Shown: positions 26,222 to 35,056, numbered from the stretch's first letter. The stretch: DNA of 64,000 nucleotides from Pseudodonghicola sp048268305 (GCF_048268305.1 NZ_JBLWVT010000010.1:1-64000); one strand, 5' to 3'. Notes: generated by a model from the letters alone, not told the origin. Program-made: numbers and translations.

Positions 26222-26857
26222 ATGACGTCCACCGCCCCCGATACCCCCAGAAAACGCGGCCGCCCGCGCGGCAGCAGCATCGACCGCGCCATCCTCAAGG
26301 GCGCCGCCCGCGCCTTTGCCGCGCAGGGCTATGCCGCCTGCCGGATCGAGGATATCCTGCAGGCCGCCGGCGTGTCGCGGACCCATTTCTATCGCCGGTT
26401 CAGCAACAAGGATCAGCTCTATCGCCGGCTGGTCGCGCGGCATCTGGACTATGCCCAGCGTCGGCTGCGCGCGGTGCCGCAGGGGTTCGAAGCCGACCTG
26501 CCGCCGCAGGAACGGCTGCGCCGGATCATCGAGACGGATGTGGAGGTGGCCTTTGAGGCCGGCCCCTTCCTGACCGTGCTGCTGCGCGATCTGGGCCGGA
26601 GCGAGGCGCATGCCGACCTCTGGCGGGAGAAGGACGCCTTCTTTCTGGACCTGCTCACCGACATGATCGACGCCGCCGGTTACCCCCGGCCCGAGCCCTT
26701 GCTGCTGGCGGCGATCATCAGCGGCATCGAACATATCCTGGTCGGGCTGACCGAGACGGAAATCGACCCCGAGATCCGCCGGCAAAGCGCGGTGGCCTTG
26801 ATCGGCCAATTGCTCTCTGCCCTGCGGGCGCCCGGGGCCGGTGACGGCAGTCAGTAA
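26222..26857 (+). CDS. TetR-family transcriptional regulator
   Basis: A 211-residue regulator. The N-terminal helix-turn-helix spans about 20-65 (AFAAQGYAACRIEDILQAAG with THFYRRFSNKDQLY), preceded by a basic PRKRGRPRG tail. The C-terminal ligand domain is divergent. The start is the ATG at 26222; a TTG two codons upstream is less likely. Its 3' end overlaps the convergent acyl-CoA dehydrogenase by 7 nt. It may control the leftward acyl-CoA cluster, where a palindrome lies at 29977. Confidence 0.85.
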   Translation: MTSTAPDTPRKRGRPRGSSIDRAILKGAARAFAAQGYAACRIEDILQAAGVSRTHFYRRFSNKDQLYRRLVARHLDYAQRRLRAVPQGFEADLPPQERLRRIIETDVEVAFEAGPFLTVLLRDLGRSEAHADLWREKDAFFLDLLTDMIDAAGYPRPEPLLLAAIISGIEHILVGLTETEIDPEIRRQSAVALIGQLLSALRAPGAGDGSQ

Positions 26858-27966
26858 CCCTTCAACGCCGCGTAGCGGTCGGCGTGATAGGAGCGGCCGC
26901 CATAAAGCTGCTGCGCCACCCGCGCGCGCTTGAGGTAGAAGCCGATGTCGGCCTCGTCCGTCATGCCCATGCCGCCATGCATCTGGATCGCCTCGGCGGT
27001 GACCAGATGCGCCAGCCGCGACAGCTTCAGCTTGGCGGCGCTGGCGATCAGCTCCAACCGGGGATCGCCCTCGTCGATCGCCAAGAGCGCCACGCGCAGC
27101 GCGGAGAGCGCCATCTCAAGCTCCGCCGCCATATGGCTGGCGCGATGCTGCAATGCCTGGAAACTGCCGATCAGCACACCGAACTGCTTGCGCTGCTTGA
27201 GGTAGTCGACCGTCAGGTCATGCGCCTGCCGGGCGATGCCGTAAAGCTCGGCCGCCAGCCCGATATTGGCGACCGCCAGCGCATGGGCCAGCACCGCCTC
27301 CCCCTCGGCCGCCGTGCCGATCACCTCGGTCGCGACCACGCCGTCGAACACCAGCCGGCCATAGCTGCGCTCGTCCACCAGCGACAGCGGCTCGATCGCC
27401 AGCCCCGGCGCGTCGCGCGCGACCAGCAGCAGAAGCAGCCCCGCGCCGCCCTCGGGCCGGGCCGCGACGATGAAGCGATCCGCCGTCGCCACATCCGGCA
27501 CGAAGAGCTTGCGGCCCGACAGAACGAAGCCGCCGCCCGCCGGCCGCGCCACCATGGCGATCCGCTCGGGCGCGTGCTGCGGCATCTCGTCCACCGCCAG
27601 GCTCAGCGTCAGCTCCCCCGCCGCGATGGGCGGCAAAAGATCGGCCTTCTGCGTCTCGGAGCCGCCGCGCAGGATCAGCGGCGCCGCCACGAAGGCAGAG
27701 GTGTAAAGCGGCGCGGCGGTCAGGTTGCGGCCCATCTCCTCCATCAGCACGCCAAGCCCGCGATAACCGAAGCCGAGCCCGCCATAGGCCTCGGGCAGCG
27801 CCGCCGCCGGCCAGCCCATGTCGACCATCTGCCGCCAGATGGCCGGATCATGCCCCTGCCCCGCCTCGCGCAGCCGCCGGATCGCGCCCACCGGCGCCTC
27901 CGCCCGCAGGAACCCCGCCGCGCTTTCCGCCAGCATGGTCAGATCGTCGTTCAGAATCAAACTCAT
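26851..27966 (-). CDS. Acyl-CoA dehydrogenase-like subunit without an obvious catalytic base
   Basis: A 371-residue flavoprotein of the acyl-CoA dehydrogenase family, with the N-terminal helical part to about 120, a beta domain to about 225 and a helical C-terminal domain. The IQMHGGMGMTDE flavin-site segment is present. No glutamate is seen at either known base position: the C-terminal site reads YGGRSYH and the isovaleryl-type site reads AVANIG. This pattern fits the non-catalytic partner of a heteromeric enzyme, the 394-residue paralogue encoded 12 nt upstream being the catalytic half. Confidence 0.85.
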   Translation of the reverse strand: MSLILNDDLTMLAESAAGFLRAEAPVGAIRRLREAGQGHDPAIWRQMVDMGWPAAALPEAYGGLGFGYRGLGVLMEEMGRNLTAAPLYTSAFVAAPLILRGGSETQKADLLPPIAAGELTLSLAVDEMPQHAPERIAMVARPAGGGFVLSGRKLFVPDVATADRFIVAARPEGGAGLLLLLVARDAPGLAIEPLSLVDERSYGRLVFDGVVATEVIGTAAEGEAVLAHALAVANIGLAAELYGIARQAHDLTVDYLKQRKQFGVLIGSFQALQHRASHMAAELEMALSALRVALLAIDEGDPRLELIASAAKLKLSRLAHLVTAEAIQMHGGMGMTDEADIGFYLKRARVAQQLYGGRSYHADRYAALKGY

Positions 27967-27978
27967 GTCGGGCCCTCC

Positions 27979-29163
27979 TCAGCTCGGCAGGTTCAGGATG
28001 GCGCGGGAGATGATGTTGAGCTGGATTTCCGATGTTCCGCCCAGGATCGGCACCGCCTTGGCCAGAAGCCAGGCCATCGCCGCCGTCTCCTTGTCGTCGC
28101 CATCATGGACCGAGCGCCACTCAAGCCCCTCGGCCCCCAGCAGGGTCACCACCATCTCGGCCCGCGCCGCATAGATGCGCGAGCCGCAGTATTTCAACAC
28201 CGAGGAATAGGCACCGCTTTCGCGCCCCGCCTCCTTCTCCTCGGCGAAGCGGCGCAGGCTGCAATCGAGCGCCCAGCTGTCCACCTCGGCCTCGGCCAGC
28301 TCCAGCCTGAGCTGCGGATCGGTGATCCGCCCCTCCTGCCAAAGGCCGGATTTGCGAGCGTAGTCCACCAACTCCAGATCGCCGCTGAAGCCGAATTCGG
28401 CCACCGTATCGCGTTCCCGCTCCATCAGATACTTGGCGACCGACCAGCCGTGGTTCTCGGCGCCCACCACATTGGCCTTGGGCACCCGGACGTCGGTAAA
28501 GAACACCTCGTTGAACACCGAGTGACCGTTGATCATGCGAATCGGACGCACCTCGATCCCCGGCGTTTTCATGTCGATCAGCAGGAAGGTGATGCCGCGC
28601 TGCTTGACGCTGGGATCAGTGCGCACCAGCCCGAACATCCAGTCCGAGCGATGCGCGAAGGTAGTCCAGATCTTCGACCCGTTGATGATGTAATCATCGC
28701 CATCAGACACCGCCCGGGTCTTGAGCCCCGCCAGATCGGATCCGGCGTCGGGTTCGCTGAAACCCTGGCACCAGCAGGTCTCACCACTGGCGATCATCGG
28801 CAGGAAGCGGCGCTTCACCTCCTCGCTGCCGAACTGCAGGATGGCGGGGCCCGCCATCGACAGGCCGGTGCCATTCAGCGGCCGGATCGCATCGACGCGG
28901 CGCATCTCGTCCCAGATCACCGCCGCCTCGGCCGGGGAATAGCCGCCACCGCCGTACTCGCGCGCCCAGTCCGGCGCGGTCCAGCCGCGATCGCGACAGG
29001 CCTCGAACCAGGACCGGTGCTCGTCATTGGTGAAGGGGAAGTTCGGCCCGCCCTGATAGCGCGCCTCCTCGCCCAACAGCGGGTTGCGGACCGAGGCCGG
29101 GCAATGCTCGGCGATCCAGCCGCGCGCCTCGGCGCGGCAGGCCTCCAGATCGGGCACGCTCAT
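27979..29163 (-). CDS. Acyl-CoA dehydrogenase, probable catalytic subunit
   Basis: A 394-residue acyl-CoA dehydrogenase with FAD motifs WCQGFSEPDAGSDLAGL (131-147) and WTTFAHRSDW. The C-terminal base position reads GGTSEIQ with Gly where medium-chain enzymes have Glu. The likely base is E248 in YLMERER, the position used by isovaleryl-type and steroid-type enzymes. It overlaps the hydratase gene upstream by 4 nt and precedes its smaller partner. Expected reaction: alpha,beta-dehydrogenation of a bulky or branched acyl-CoA. Confidence 0.87.
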   Translation of the reverse strand: MSVPDLEACRAEARGWIAEHCPASVRNPLLGEEARYQGGPNFPFTNDEHRSWFEACRDRGWTAPDWAREYGGGGYSPAEAAVIWDEMRRVDAIRPLNGTGLSMAGPAILQFGSEEVKRRFLPMIASGETCWCQGFSEPDAGSDLAGLKTRAVSDGDDYIINGSKIWTTFAHRSDWMFGLVRTDPSVKQRGITFLLIDMKTPGIEVRPIRMINGHSVFNEVFFTDVRVPKANVVGAENHGWSVAKYLMERERDTVAEFGFSGDLELVDYARKSGLWQEGRITDPQLRLELAEAEVDSWALDCSLRRFAEEKEAGRESGAYSSVLKYCGSRIYAARAEMVVTLLGAEGLEWRSVHDGDDKETAAMAWLLAKAVPILGGTSEIQLNIISRAILNLPS

Positions 29164-29948
29164 CGGAACACCGGCGCGCGCTTGCCCAGAAAGGCCCGCA
29201 CCCCTTCGTGGAAATCGGCGTCGCTCATCAGGCTGACATGGCTGGTCGCCTCGCGGTCGAGCGTGGCGGCCAGGCCTTCGGCGTGAGAGGCGTTGATATT
29301 CGCCTTGATGAAGCGCAGCGCGTTCATCGGCCCGGCGGCAAGGCGGCCGGTCAGATTCGCCAGCTCCGTCGCGTAATCCTCTGCCTTCACAAGGAAATTC
29401 ACCAGCCCCAGTTCCTTGGCCTGCGCCGCGCTCAGCTTGCCGGGCAGGAACATCAGCTCCTTCGCCTTGGCCTCTCCCACCAGCCGCGGCAGGGTCCAGC
29501 TGATGCCCAGATCGCCGTCCAGCCCGACCGAGGCGAAGGCAGTGCCGAAGCTTGCCTTGTCCGAGGCGAGCCGCAGATCGGTCGCCAGCGCCAGAGACAG
29601 GCCGGCGCCGAAGGCCGGGCCGTCGATCGCCGCCACCGTCACCTTGGGCATGTCATGCAGCAGCCGGGCGAATTCATGGATCAGATACTGCTGTTTCAGC
29701 GTCTGGTGATAGTCGGTCTTGCCGTCCACCGCCGCCTGCATCTGGGCAACATCGCCACCGGCGCAAAAGGCCGGGCCGGCGCCGGTCAGCACCACGACGC
29801 GGATGGCGTCATCCTCGGCAAAGGCGCGCAGCGCGGCAAGCCCGCGCTCGGCCATGTCGAGGCTCAGCGCGTTCATCATCGACGGGCGGTTCAGGGTCAA
29901 AGTCGCGACAGCCCCTTCCGTCGCGACCAGCAGATCAGGTTCAGACAT
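29160..29948 (-). CDS. Enoyl-CoA hydratase/isomerase family protein
   Basis: A 262-residue crotonase-fold enzyme. The oxyanion-hole segments are visible: GPAFCAGGDVAQMQ and IDGPAFGAGLSLALATDL. The first catalytic Glu position after GAGLSLA reads FGTAFASVG with no acid, so isomerase or partial activity cannot be excluded. The start at 29948 (MSEPDLLV) is chosen over an upstream frame. It is first in the ECH-ACAD-ACAD operon and divergent from the VOC gene. Confidence 0.87.
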   Translation of the reverse strand: MSEPDLLVATEGAVATLTLNRPSMMNALSLDMAERGLAALRAFAEDDAIRVVVLTGAGPAFCAGGDVAQMQAAVDGKTDYHQTLKQQYLIHEFARLLHDMPKVTVAAIDGPAFGAGLSLALATDLRLASDKASFGTAFASVGLDGDLGISWTLPRLVGEAKAKELMFLPGKLSAAQAKELGLVNFLVKAEDYATELANLTGRLAAGPMNALRFIKANINASHAEGLAATLDREATSHVSLMSDADFHEGVRAFLGKRAPVFR

Positions 29949-29976
29949 TCCGCGCCTCCCCAGCATCGGATATTTA

Positions 29977-29996
29977 ATGGAACTTTTGTGTTCCAT
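29977..29996. promoter_or_regulatory. ATGGAAC-N6-GTTCCAT operator-like palindrome
   Basis: Perfect 7-bp arms at 29977-29983 and 29990-29996 with a 6-bp TTTTGT spacer, set in an AT-rich spacer between the divergent hydratase and VOC genes. Position and symmetry suit a TetR-type operator controlling both directions. The nearby TetR proteins (26222 and 32631) are the candidates. Confidence 0.55.
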
Positions 29997-30050
29997 AAAT
30001 TTTACCAAGCCGCTATGTCAAGTCTCGGGAGCGATGAGGGAGGAAAGATC

Positions 30051-30812
30051 ATGGTCCTGCAATTGAGACAGATTTGCCTGGCCACCGGTGATCTTGAGGG
30101 GGTGGCGGCGCAGATCGAGGTGCTGTTCGGCCTGCCCCCCTGCTTCACCGACCCCGATGTCGCAGGCTTCGGCGCCCGCAACCTGCTGTTCCAGATCGGC
30201 ACCGATTTCATCGAGCTGATCGCCCCGACCAACCCCAAGGCGCCGCTGCAGCGGTTTCTCGACCGCCAGGGCGGCGACGGCGGCTATATGGCGATCACCC
30301 AGGTGGCGAGCGCCGCCGAGCAGCAGGCGATCCGCGACCGCGCCAGCGCCGCCGGCATCCGCATCGCCTGGGAGCTGAGCCACCGGGGCGCCGATTTCCT
30401 GCAATGGAACCCGGCCGATACCGGCGGCAGCTTTCTCGAGACGAGTTTCGATCACGCCGGCGACTTTGAAGGAGAGTGGAGCGCGGCAGGCGGTGCCATC
30501 GGGCCGGCGACGCCGTTCCGGCTGGAGGGGATCACCGTCAGATCGCCGGACCCCGCCGCGACCGCCGCGCGCTGGGGCATGATGTTGGGATTGGTGCCGC
30601 AGGATGGCCCCCGGCTGGCGCTGCGCAATGCCAGCATCGCCTTTGCCCCGCCCGCCGAAGACGGCGCCACCGGGCTGACCCGGATCGAGCTGCACAGCCC
30701 CGAGGCGCCCGCGATCCTCGACCGCGCCACCGCCATGGGGCTGGAGGTGAGCACAGAGGGAGAGGCCGGGAGCTTCCCCCTCTGCGGTGTCGAGATCGCG
30801 CTCAGGGCCTGA
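30051..30812 (+). CDS. VOC/glyoxalase-like superfamily protein
   Basis: A 253-residue protein with two tandem vicinal-oxygen-chelate repeats, starting at ATG 30051 behind GGGAGGAAA. The first-strand metal position is Gln (LRQICLA) rather than His, while FIELIAP keeps an acid, so metal binding may differ from glyoxalase I. It is similar in size to glyoxalase-like PF13468 proteins. It is divergent from the hydratase gene and shares the palindrome at 29977, so it probably belongs to the same acyl-CoA pathway. The reaction is not predictable. Confidence 0.7.
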   Translation: MVLQLRQICLATGDLEGVAAQIEVLFGLPPCFTDPDVAGFGARNLLFQIGTDFIELIAPTNPKAPLQRFLDRQGGDGGYMAITQVASAAEQQAIRDRASAAGIRIAWELSHRGADFLQWNPADTGGSFLETSFDHAGDFEGEWSAAGGAIGPATPFRLEGITVRSPDPAATAARWGMMLGLVPQDGPRLALRNASIAFAPPAEDGATGLTRIELHSPEAPAILDRATAMGLEVSTEGEAGSFPLCGVEIALRA

Positions 30813-30822
30813 GCGCGATCCG

Positions 30823-32310
30823 TCAGATCATGCTGCCGGTCTCGGCCAGGCGGACATGCCAGGACAACGCCTCTTCCATCACATGCGGGGTGTGACCGCC
30901 CCGCGCGACGGCGCGCTTGTAATAATCCATCAGCTGATCGCGATAGATCGGATCACAGCAGTTCTGGATGATCAGCGGCGCCCGTTCCCGCGGTGCCAGC
31001 CCGCGCAGATCGGCCAGGCCGAATTCGGTGGCCAGAATATCGACGTCATGTTCGTTGTGATCGACATGGCTGACCATCGGCACCACCGAGGAGATCTTGC
31101 CATCCTTCGCCGTCGCCTTGGTGACGAAGATCGACAGATAGCCGTTGCGCGCGAAATCGCCCGAGCCGCCGATGCCGTTCATCATCCGGGTGCCGCCCAC
31201 ATGGGTCGAGTTGACGTTGCCGTAGATGTCGAACTCCAGCGCCGTGTTGATGCCGATGATGCCCAGCCGCCGCACCACCTCGGGGTGGTTCGAGATTTCC
31301 TGCGGGCGCAACATCAGCCGCGACTTGTACTTGTTCAGCTGCGGGAAGACCTCTTTGTACTTCTCCGCCGACAACGTGATCGAGGAGCCGGAGGCGAAAT
31401 CCAGCTTGCCGGCGTCGAACAGGTCGAAGGTCGAATCCTGCAGCACCTCAGAATACATCTTGAGGTCGTGGAAGGGCGTGTCGATCAGCCCATGCAGCAC
31501 CGCGTTGGCGATGGTGCCGATGCCGGCCTGCAGCGGCTGCAGCGAATTGCTCAGCCGGCCGCGCTTCACCTCGTTCTGCAGAAAGTCGGACAGATGGCCG
31601 GCAATTGCCCGGGTGCCATCATCCGGCGGCAGGATGGTCGAGGAACTGTCGAGCTTCTCGGTGATGACGATGGCCGCGATCTTGTTGGGGTCAATCGGGA
31701 TGAAGGGCACCCCCACCCGGCTTTCGGGCGACACCACCGGGATCGGCATCCGCACCGGCCGATGGGTCGGGATATAGATGTCGTGCAACCCTTCGAGCTG
31801 GGTCGATTGCGACAGGTTGATCTCGACGATGACCTTTTCGGCCAGGATGGCAAAGCTGGCCGAGTTGCCGACCGAGGTGGTCGGCACGATGCCGCCCTGT
31901 TCGGTGATCGCCACCGCCTCGATCACCGCCACATCCACCGGCCCGATCTGCCGGGTGCGCAACATCTCGACCGTTTCCGACAGGTGCTGATCGACGAACA
32001 TCACCTCGCCGGCGTTGATCGCCTTGCGCAGCGCCGGATCGGCCTGAAACGGCATCCGGCGCGACAGCACATGCGCCTCGGCCAGGGTCTTGTCCAGATC
32101 GTTGCCCAGCGACGCCCCGGTCACCAGGGTGATCTTCAACGGCTCAGTCTTCGCCCGCGCCGCCAGCGCCATCGGAACCGCCTTGGCCTCGCCCGCCCGG
32201 GTAAAACCGCTCATGCCGACCATCATGCCGTCCTTGATCAACAGGGCGGCCTCTTCGGGGCTGACGATGCGGTCAAGAAGCGCGGAATTCCGCACGCGGT
32301 CTTCGTACAT
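30823..32310 (-). CDS. Acetyl-CoA hydrolase/transferase family CoA-transferase
   Basis: A 495-residue class I CoA-transferase of the succinyl-CoA:acetate type (AarC/Cat1-like). The conserved GIGTIANAV at 263-271 precedes the likely nucleophile E288 in MYSEVLQD. A cytoplasmic location is inferred from the lack of a signal peptide. The ATG at 32310 has AAGGAC upstream. Its 3' end faces the VOC gene with a 10-nt gap. It would move CoA between acyl groups and acetate or succinate, fitting the adjacent acyl-CoA genes. Confidence 0.87.
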   Translation of the reverse strand: MYEDRVRNSALLDRIVSPEEAALLIKDGMMVGMSGFTRAGEAKAVPMALAARAKTEPLKITLVTGASLGNDLDKTLAEAHVLSRRMPFQADPALRKAINAGEVMFVDQHLSETVEMLRTRQIGPVDVAVIEAVAITEQGGIVPTTSVGNSASFAILAEKVIVEINLSQSTQLEGLHDIYIPTHRPVRMPIPVVSPESRVGVPFIPIDPNKIAAIVITEKLDSSSTILPPDDGTRAIAGHLSDFLQNEVKRGRLSNSLQPLQAGIGTIANAVLHGLIDTPFHDLKMYSEVLQDSTFDLFDAGKLDFASGSSITLSAEKYKEVFPQLNKYKSRLMLRPQEISNHPEVVRRLGIIGINTALEFDIYGNVNSTHVGGTRMMNGIGGSGDFARNGYLSIFVTKATAKDGKISSVVPMVSHVDHNEHDVDILATEFGLADLRGLAPRERAPLIIQNCCDPIYRDQLMDYYKRAVARGGHTPHVMEEALSWHVRLAETGSMI

Positions 32311-32630
32311 GGACACGTCCTTCGCAATTTGGGTGTCGGACTGGCCCGGAGGGAGCCGCCCTTCAATCTGTTGCCTGCGATCAGGTGGGGGGAGGAGGCC
32401 CCGCGCCCGTCGGCATTCTGTTCCCATATCTGAAAGGAGGTGTCGAGATCATCGAAGACGGCCCAACCGGCATCCTCACACATAATGTTTCGCAAAACCC
32501 TGTGTATACTTGCAGATTATTGCCTCAACTCAAATTGCAAACCAGATATGCAAAAAACGGGATACAGTGGTACACCATAACCAAGCTGCCCCGGCATCCC
32601 CGCACCACAGGTCAGAGAAGGAGCCCACCC
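32311..32630. promoter_or_regulatory. Divergent spacer, CoA-transferase / TetR
   Basis: A 320-bp gene-free spacer. The stretch 32475-32585 is markedly AT-rich for this genome and holds -10-like hexamers (CATAAT, TATACT) and two TTTGCA-type repeats read on the minus strand about 13 bp apart. Promoters for both flanking genes are expected here. No clear long palindrome was found. Confidence 0.4.
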
Positions 32631-33284
32631 ATGGCCGACCGCATGCAACCATCCCCCCTGCCCGCAGAGCAACAACGGGCGCTGTTCCAGGCCGCGGCGG
32701 AGGAATTCGCCACCAATGGGATCGACGCCGCCTCGCTCGACCATATCATCGCGCGTGCCGGCATCGACGCGCCCGCCGTTCAGGACAGGTTCAGCGGCAA
32801 GGCCGATCTGTTCAGCGCCCTGGTCGACCGCGCGCTGGCGGTTCTGTTCCACCAGATCGGCCCCTTCGACCTGAATGCGCTGACCGCCGAGACCTTCTGG
32901 AGCGCGATCGAAGAGTATTACCACCGCGCGATCATCCTGGTCGACCACAACGACTGGCTGGTCCGCTTCGGGCGGCTGTTCTACCACCTGCGCGACACGC
33001 CGCGACTGGGGGCGGCCACCACTCCCCTGTTCGACGTCACCCGGCACTGGACCGAAGCGCTGATCCTGCGCGGACAGCGGTTGGGCGTGCTGCGCGACGA
33101 CCTTCCCCTGGAACTGCTGACCGATATCGCCATGGGGGTTCTCGAACCGCTCGACCGCTGGTCGGTGGCCCATTGGACCGATCTTTCGGAAGCACAACGT
33201 CAGGCGCTGCCGGAACAGCACATCGGTCTGTTCCGCCGACTGCTGGAGGACAGATCCGCCAAGGAAACCCTGCCTGAGGACTGA
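32631..33284 (+). CDS. TetR-family transcriptional regulator
   Basis: A 217-residue TetR-type regulator. The DNA-binding region spans about 12-58 (ALFQAAAEEFATNGIDAASLDHIIARAG), followed by FSGKADLF. AGAAGGAG lies 8 nt before the ATG at 32631. The recognition helix (DAPAVQDRF) is less canonical than most. It is divergent from the CoA-transferase and is the last core-type gene before the accessory region. A small GCCGGC/GCCGGC hairpin with a CGAA loop follows at 33289-33304. Confidence 0.82.
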   Translation: MADRMQPSPLPAEQQRALFQAAAEEFATNGIDAASLDHIIARAGIDAPAVQDRFSGKADLFSALVDRALAVLFHQIGPFDLNALTAETFWSAIEEYYHRAIILVDHNDWLVRFGRLFYHLRDTPRLGAATTPLFDVTRHWTEALILRGQRLGVLRDDLPLELLTDIAMGVLEPLDRWSVAHWTDLSEAQRQALPEQHIGLFRRLLEDRSAKETLPED

Positions 33285-33345
33285 GGTGGCCGGCCGAAGC
33301 CGGCGAAACAGAGACCCAGGTCTTCGCTATAGCCCGCCAAAATGA

Positions 33346-33374
33346 TTGACATTAATTAGGCACCATATTATTTG
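33346..33374 (+). promoter_or_regulatory. Possible promoter for the MarR operon
   Basis: TTGACA at 33346-33351 matches the -35 consensus and is followed by an AT-rich run containing TATTAT (14-bp spacer) or TATTTG (17-bp spacer). With the start codon at 33382, the transcript would have a very short leader. The run would also serve as a MarR autoregulatory site. Evidence is sequence likeness only. Confidence 0.35.
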
Positions 33375-33381
33375 CCGCCAT

Positions 33382-33912
33382 ATGAGAGAAATGCTTGAAC
33401 AAAAACACATGGCGCTGCTGGAAGAGGCCGAGCGTCGGGCTATCGCGCCTACGGACAATATCCGCGCGTGCTTTGAACTGCTGGCATTGACTGGCGCCAT
33501 TGATCGCGATTGTGCCGTCCGGCTGGCGCGGCACCGCCTGTCCGAAGGCAAGTTCGTCCTGCTGTTCCTGCTGCATGACAAACCCGATGGGCTATCACCG
33601 CATGAACTGGCCGAACGTGCGGGCGTGACGCGGGCAACGATCACCGGACTTCTCGACGGCCTTGAACGTGACGGGTTCATTGCCCGGCGCGGCGGTCTCG
33701 AAGACCGGCGCAAGATCGCTGTCGCGTTGACCGAAGTTGGACGGCAGATGGCCCGCGAGCTGTTCAGCGAACATACACAGTGGGTCGCATCGCTGTTTGA
33801 AGGCTTTACGGCAGACGAACGCAAGACGCTGCACGAGCTGCTGCAACGCATCTGGCGAAATCTGGATGCCGGCAAGCAACAGACTGGCCAAACTGCGGAT
33901 GCGCGCGCATGA
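33382..33912 (+). CDS. MarR-family transcriptional regulator
   Basis: A 176-residue winged-helix regulator. The DNA-binding region spans about 60-115 (LSPHELAERAGVTRATITGLLDGLERDGFIARR), followed by the DRRKIAVALTEVG wing. The start is taken as ATG 33382; ATG 33391 is possible, and a TTG at 33346 would include promoter-like sequence. Its stop overlaps the next gene by ATGA, so it likely autoregulates a three-gene unit with the AlkC-like gene. Confidence 0.85.
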   Translation: MREMLEQKHMALLEEAERRAIAPTDNIRACFELLALTGAIDRDCAVRLARHRLSEGKFVLLFLLHDKPDGLSPHELAERAGVTRATITGLLDGLERDGFIARRGGLEDRRKIAVALTEVGRQMARELFSEHTQWVASLFEGFTADERKTLHELLQRIWRNLDAGKQQTGQTADARA

Positions 33913-34688
33913 GCGGCACCAGGACCGCAGGGCGCGGCATCAAGGATATTGACCCGGACCACCTTGCCCGTCTCAACGCCGGAGAGGTTGAGGCCGCGAC
34001 GCTGACCGACTGTCTGGCAGTCGATTTTACCGTGCTGATGCGCAATATCCTGCCGGACATCGGTGCCGATGCCTTGGCCGAAATGGAGCGCGGCGCGGCA
34101 ACGGGCATATCCAAGCGCATGTCGCTTGCGGCGCGATTGATCTGCGGGAAACTTGGCTGTGCCGCTCTCGATCGGCTTGGTCGGCATCCGTCGGACACCG
34201 CGCGCGGCTGGGCCTGTTTCATGATCGGTGCGGTCGATGACATGCCGCTCGGTGAGCGGCTTGCAGCGATACGGCCCTATGCAGATGACCGGCATTTCGG
34301 CGTGAGGGAATGGTCATGGTTGGCCATCCGGCCGCACCTCGCGGCGCACCTTGAAAGCGCCATCGCCACCCTGACCGAATGGACCGCCGATCCGTCAGAG
34401 CGCATTCGCCGCTTCGCGTCAGAAGCGATCCGGCCGCGCGGCGTGTGGTGCGCGCATATCGGCGCGCTCAAGGCACAGCCGCAGCTTGCGCTTTCGATTC
34501 TCGAACCGCTGCGCGCAGACCCGTCCGGCTATGTGCAGGATTCGGTTAGCAACTGGCTGAATGACGCCGGGAAGGACCGGCCGGATTGGGTGCAGGCGCT
34601 CTGCGCCAGATGGTCCATCGAAAGCCCATCACCTGCGACGGCGCGCCTCTGCAAGCGTGCCCTTCGTTCGATCAACCCCGACCGTTAA
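33909..34688 (+). CDS. AlkC/AlkD-like DNA alkylation repair protein
   Basis: A 259-residue all-helical HEAT-like repeat protein. The stretch SERIRRFASEAIRPRGVW (about 157-174) and DPSGYVQDSVSNWLNDAGKD (about 197-216) match the conserved core of COG4335 (AlkC-type 3-methyladenine glycosylases). It overlaps the MarR gene by 4 nt. Expected role: excision of alkylated purines, induced through MarR by an electrophile. Family assignment is from remembered motifs, so enzyme activity is inferred. Confidence 0.7.
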   Translation: MSGTRTAGRGIKDIDPDHLARLNAGEVEAATLTDCLAVDFTVLMRNILPDIGADALAEMERGAATGISKRMSLAARLICGKLGCAALDRLGRHPSDTARGWACFMIGAVDDMPLGERLAAIRPYADDRHFGVREWSWLAIRPHLAAHLESAIATLTEWTADPSERIRRFASEAIRPRGVWCAHIGALKAQPQLALSILEPLRADPSGYVQDSVSNWLNDAGKDRPDWVQALCARWSIESPSPATARLCKRALRSINPDR

Positions 34689-34708
34689 CATCGAAATGGA
34701 AGCAATAC

Positions 34709-35056
34709 ATGGCTCACTACCTCGCCGAACTCTACACTCCGAAACCTGCGTGGCTGGACCTGTCCGATGCTGAGCGCCAAGAGTTCCTTGCGGCGATCGG
34801 CTCCGCCATGCCGATCTTGGCTTCCCTCGGCGTCGAAGCCCTTGCGCTCGGCAAGGTCGATCAAACCAAGCTACATGCCGCGCCGCAGACGTTTTTCGCG
34901 GTCTGGCGCTGCCCCGACGATGCAGCGCTTGACGCGCTTGTCTCCGGCATCGCGCAATCGGGCTGGCACGACTATTTCGAGACCATCAACGCCGGCGGCG
35001 AAGCAACCGATCTGGTCGGCCATATCGCGCAGCTCGGCGAAGCCGCGCAGCGATAG
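34709..35056 (+). CDS. Small conserved protein (DUF6616-like)
   Basis: A 115-residue soluble protein beginning MAHYLAELYTPKPAW. The sequence reads as a single alpha/beta domain of the dimeric ferredoxin-like kind (LYTPKPAW..., FFAVWRCPD..., GWHDYFETINAGGE). I think it belongs to the DUF6616 group, but this is recall and uncertain. It follows the AlkC-like gene by 20 nt and probably shares its transcript. Function unknown. Confidence 0.6.
   Translation: MAHYLAELYTPKPAWLDLSDAERQEFLAAIGSAMPILASLGVEALALGKVDQTKLHAAPQTFFAVWRCPDDAALDALVSGIAQSGWHDYFETINAGGEATDLVGHIAQLGEAAQR

Noticed and set aside
29208..30050. Extension of the VOC protein to 534 residues
   Set aside because: The extra part is antisense to the hydratase gene and lacks domain similarity. 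A strong ribosome site marks ATG 30051.
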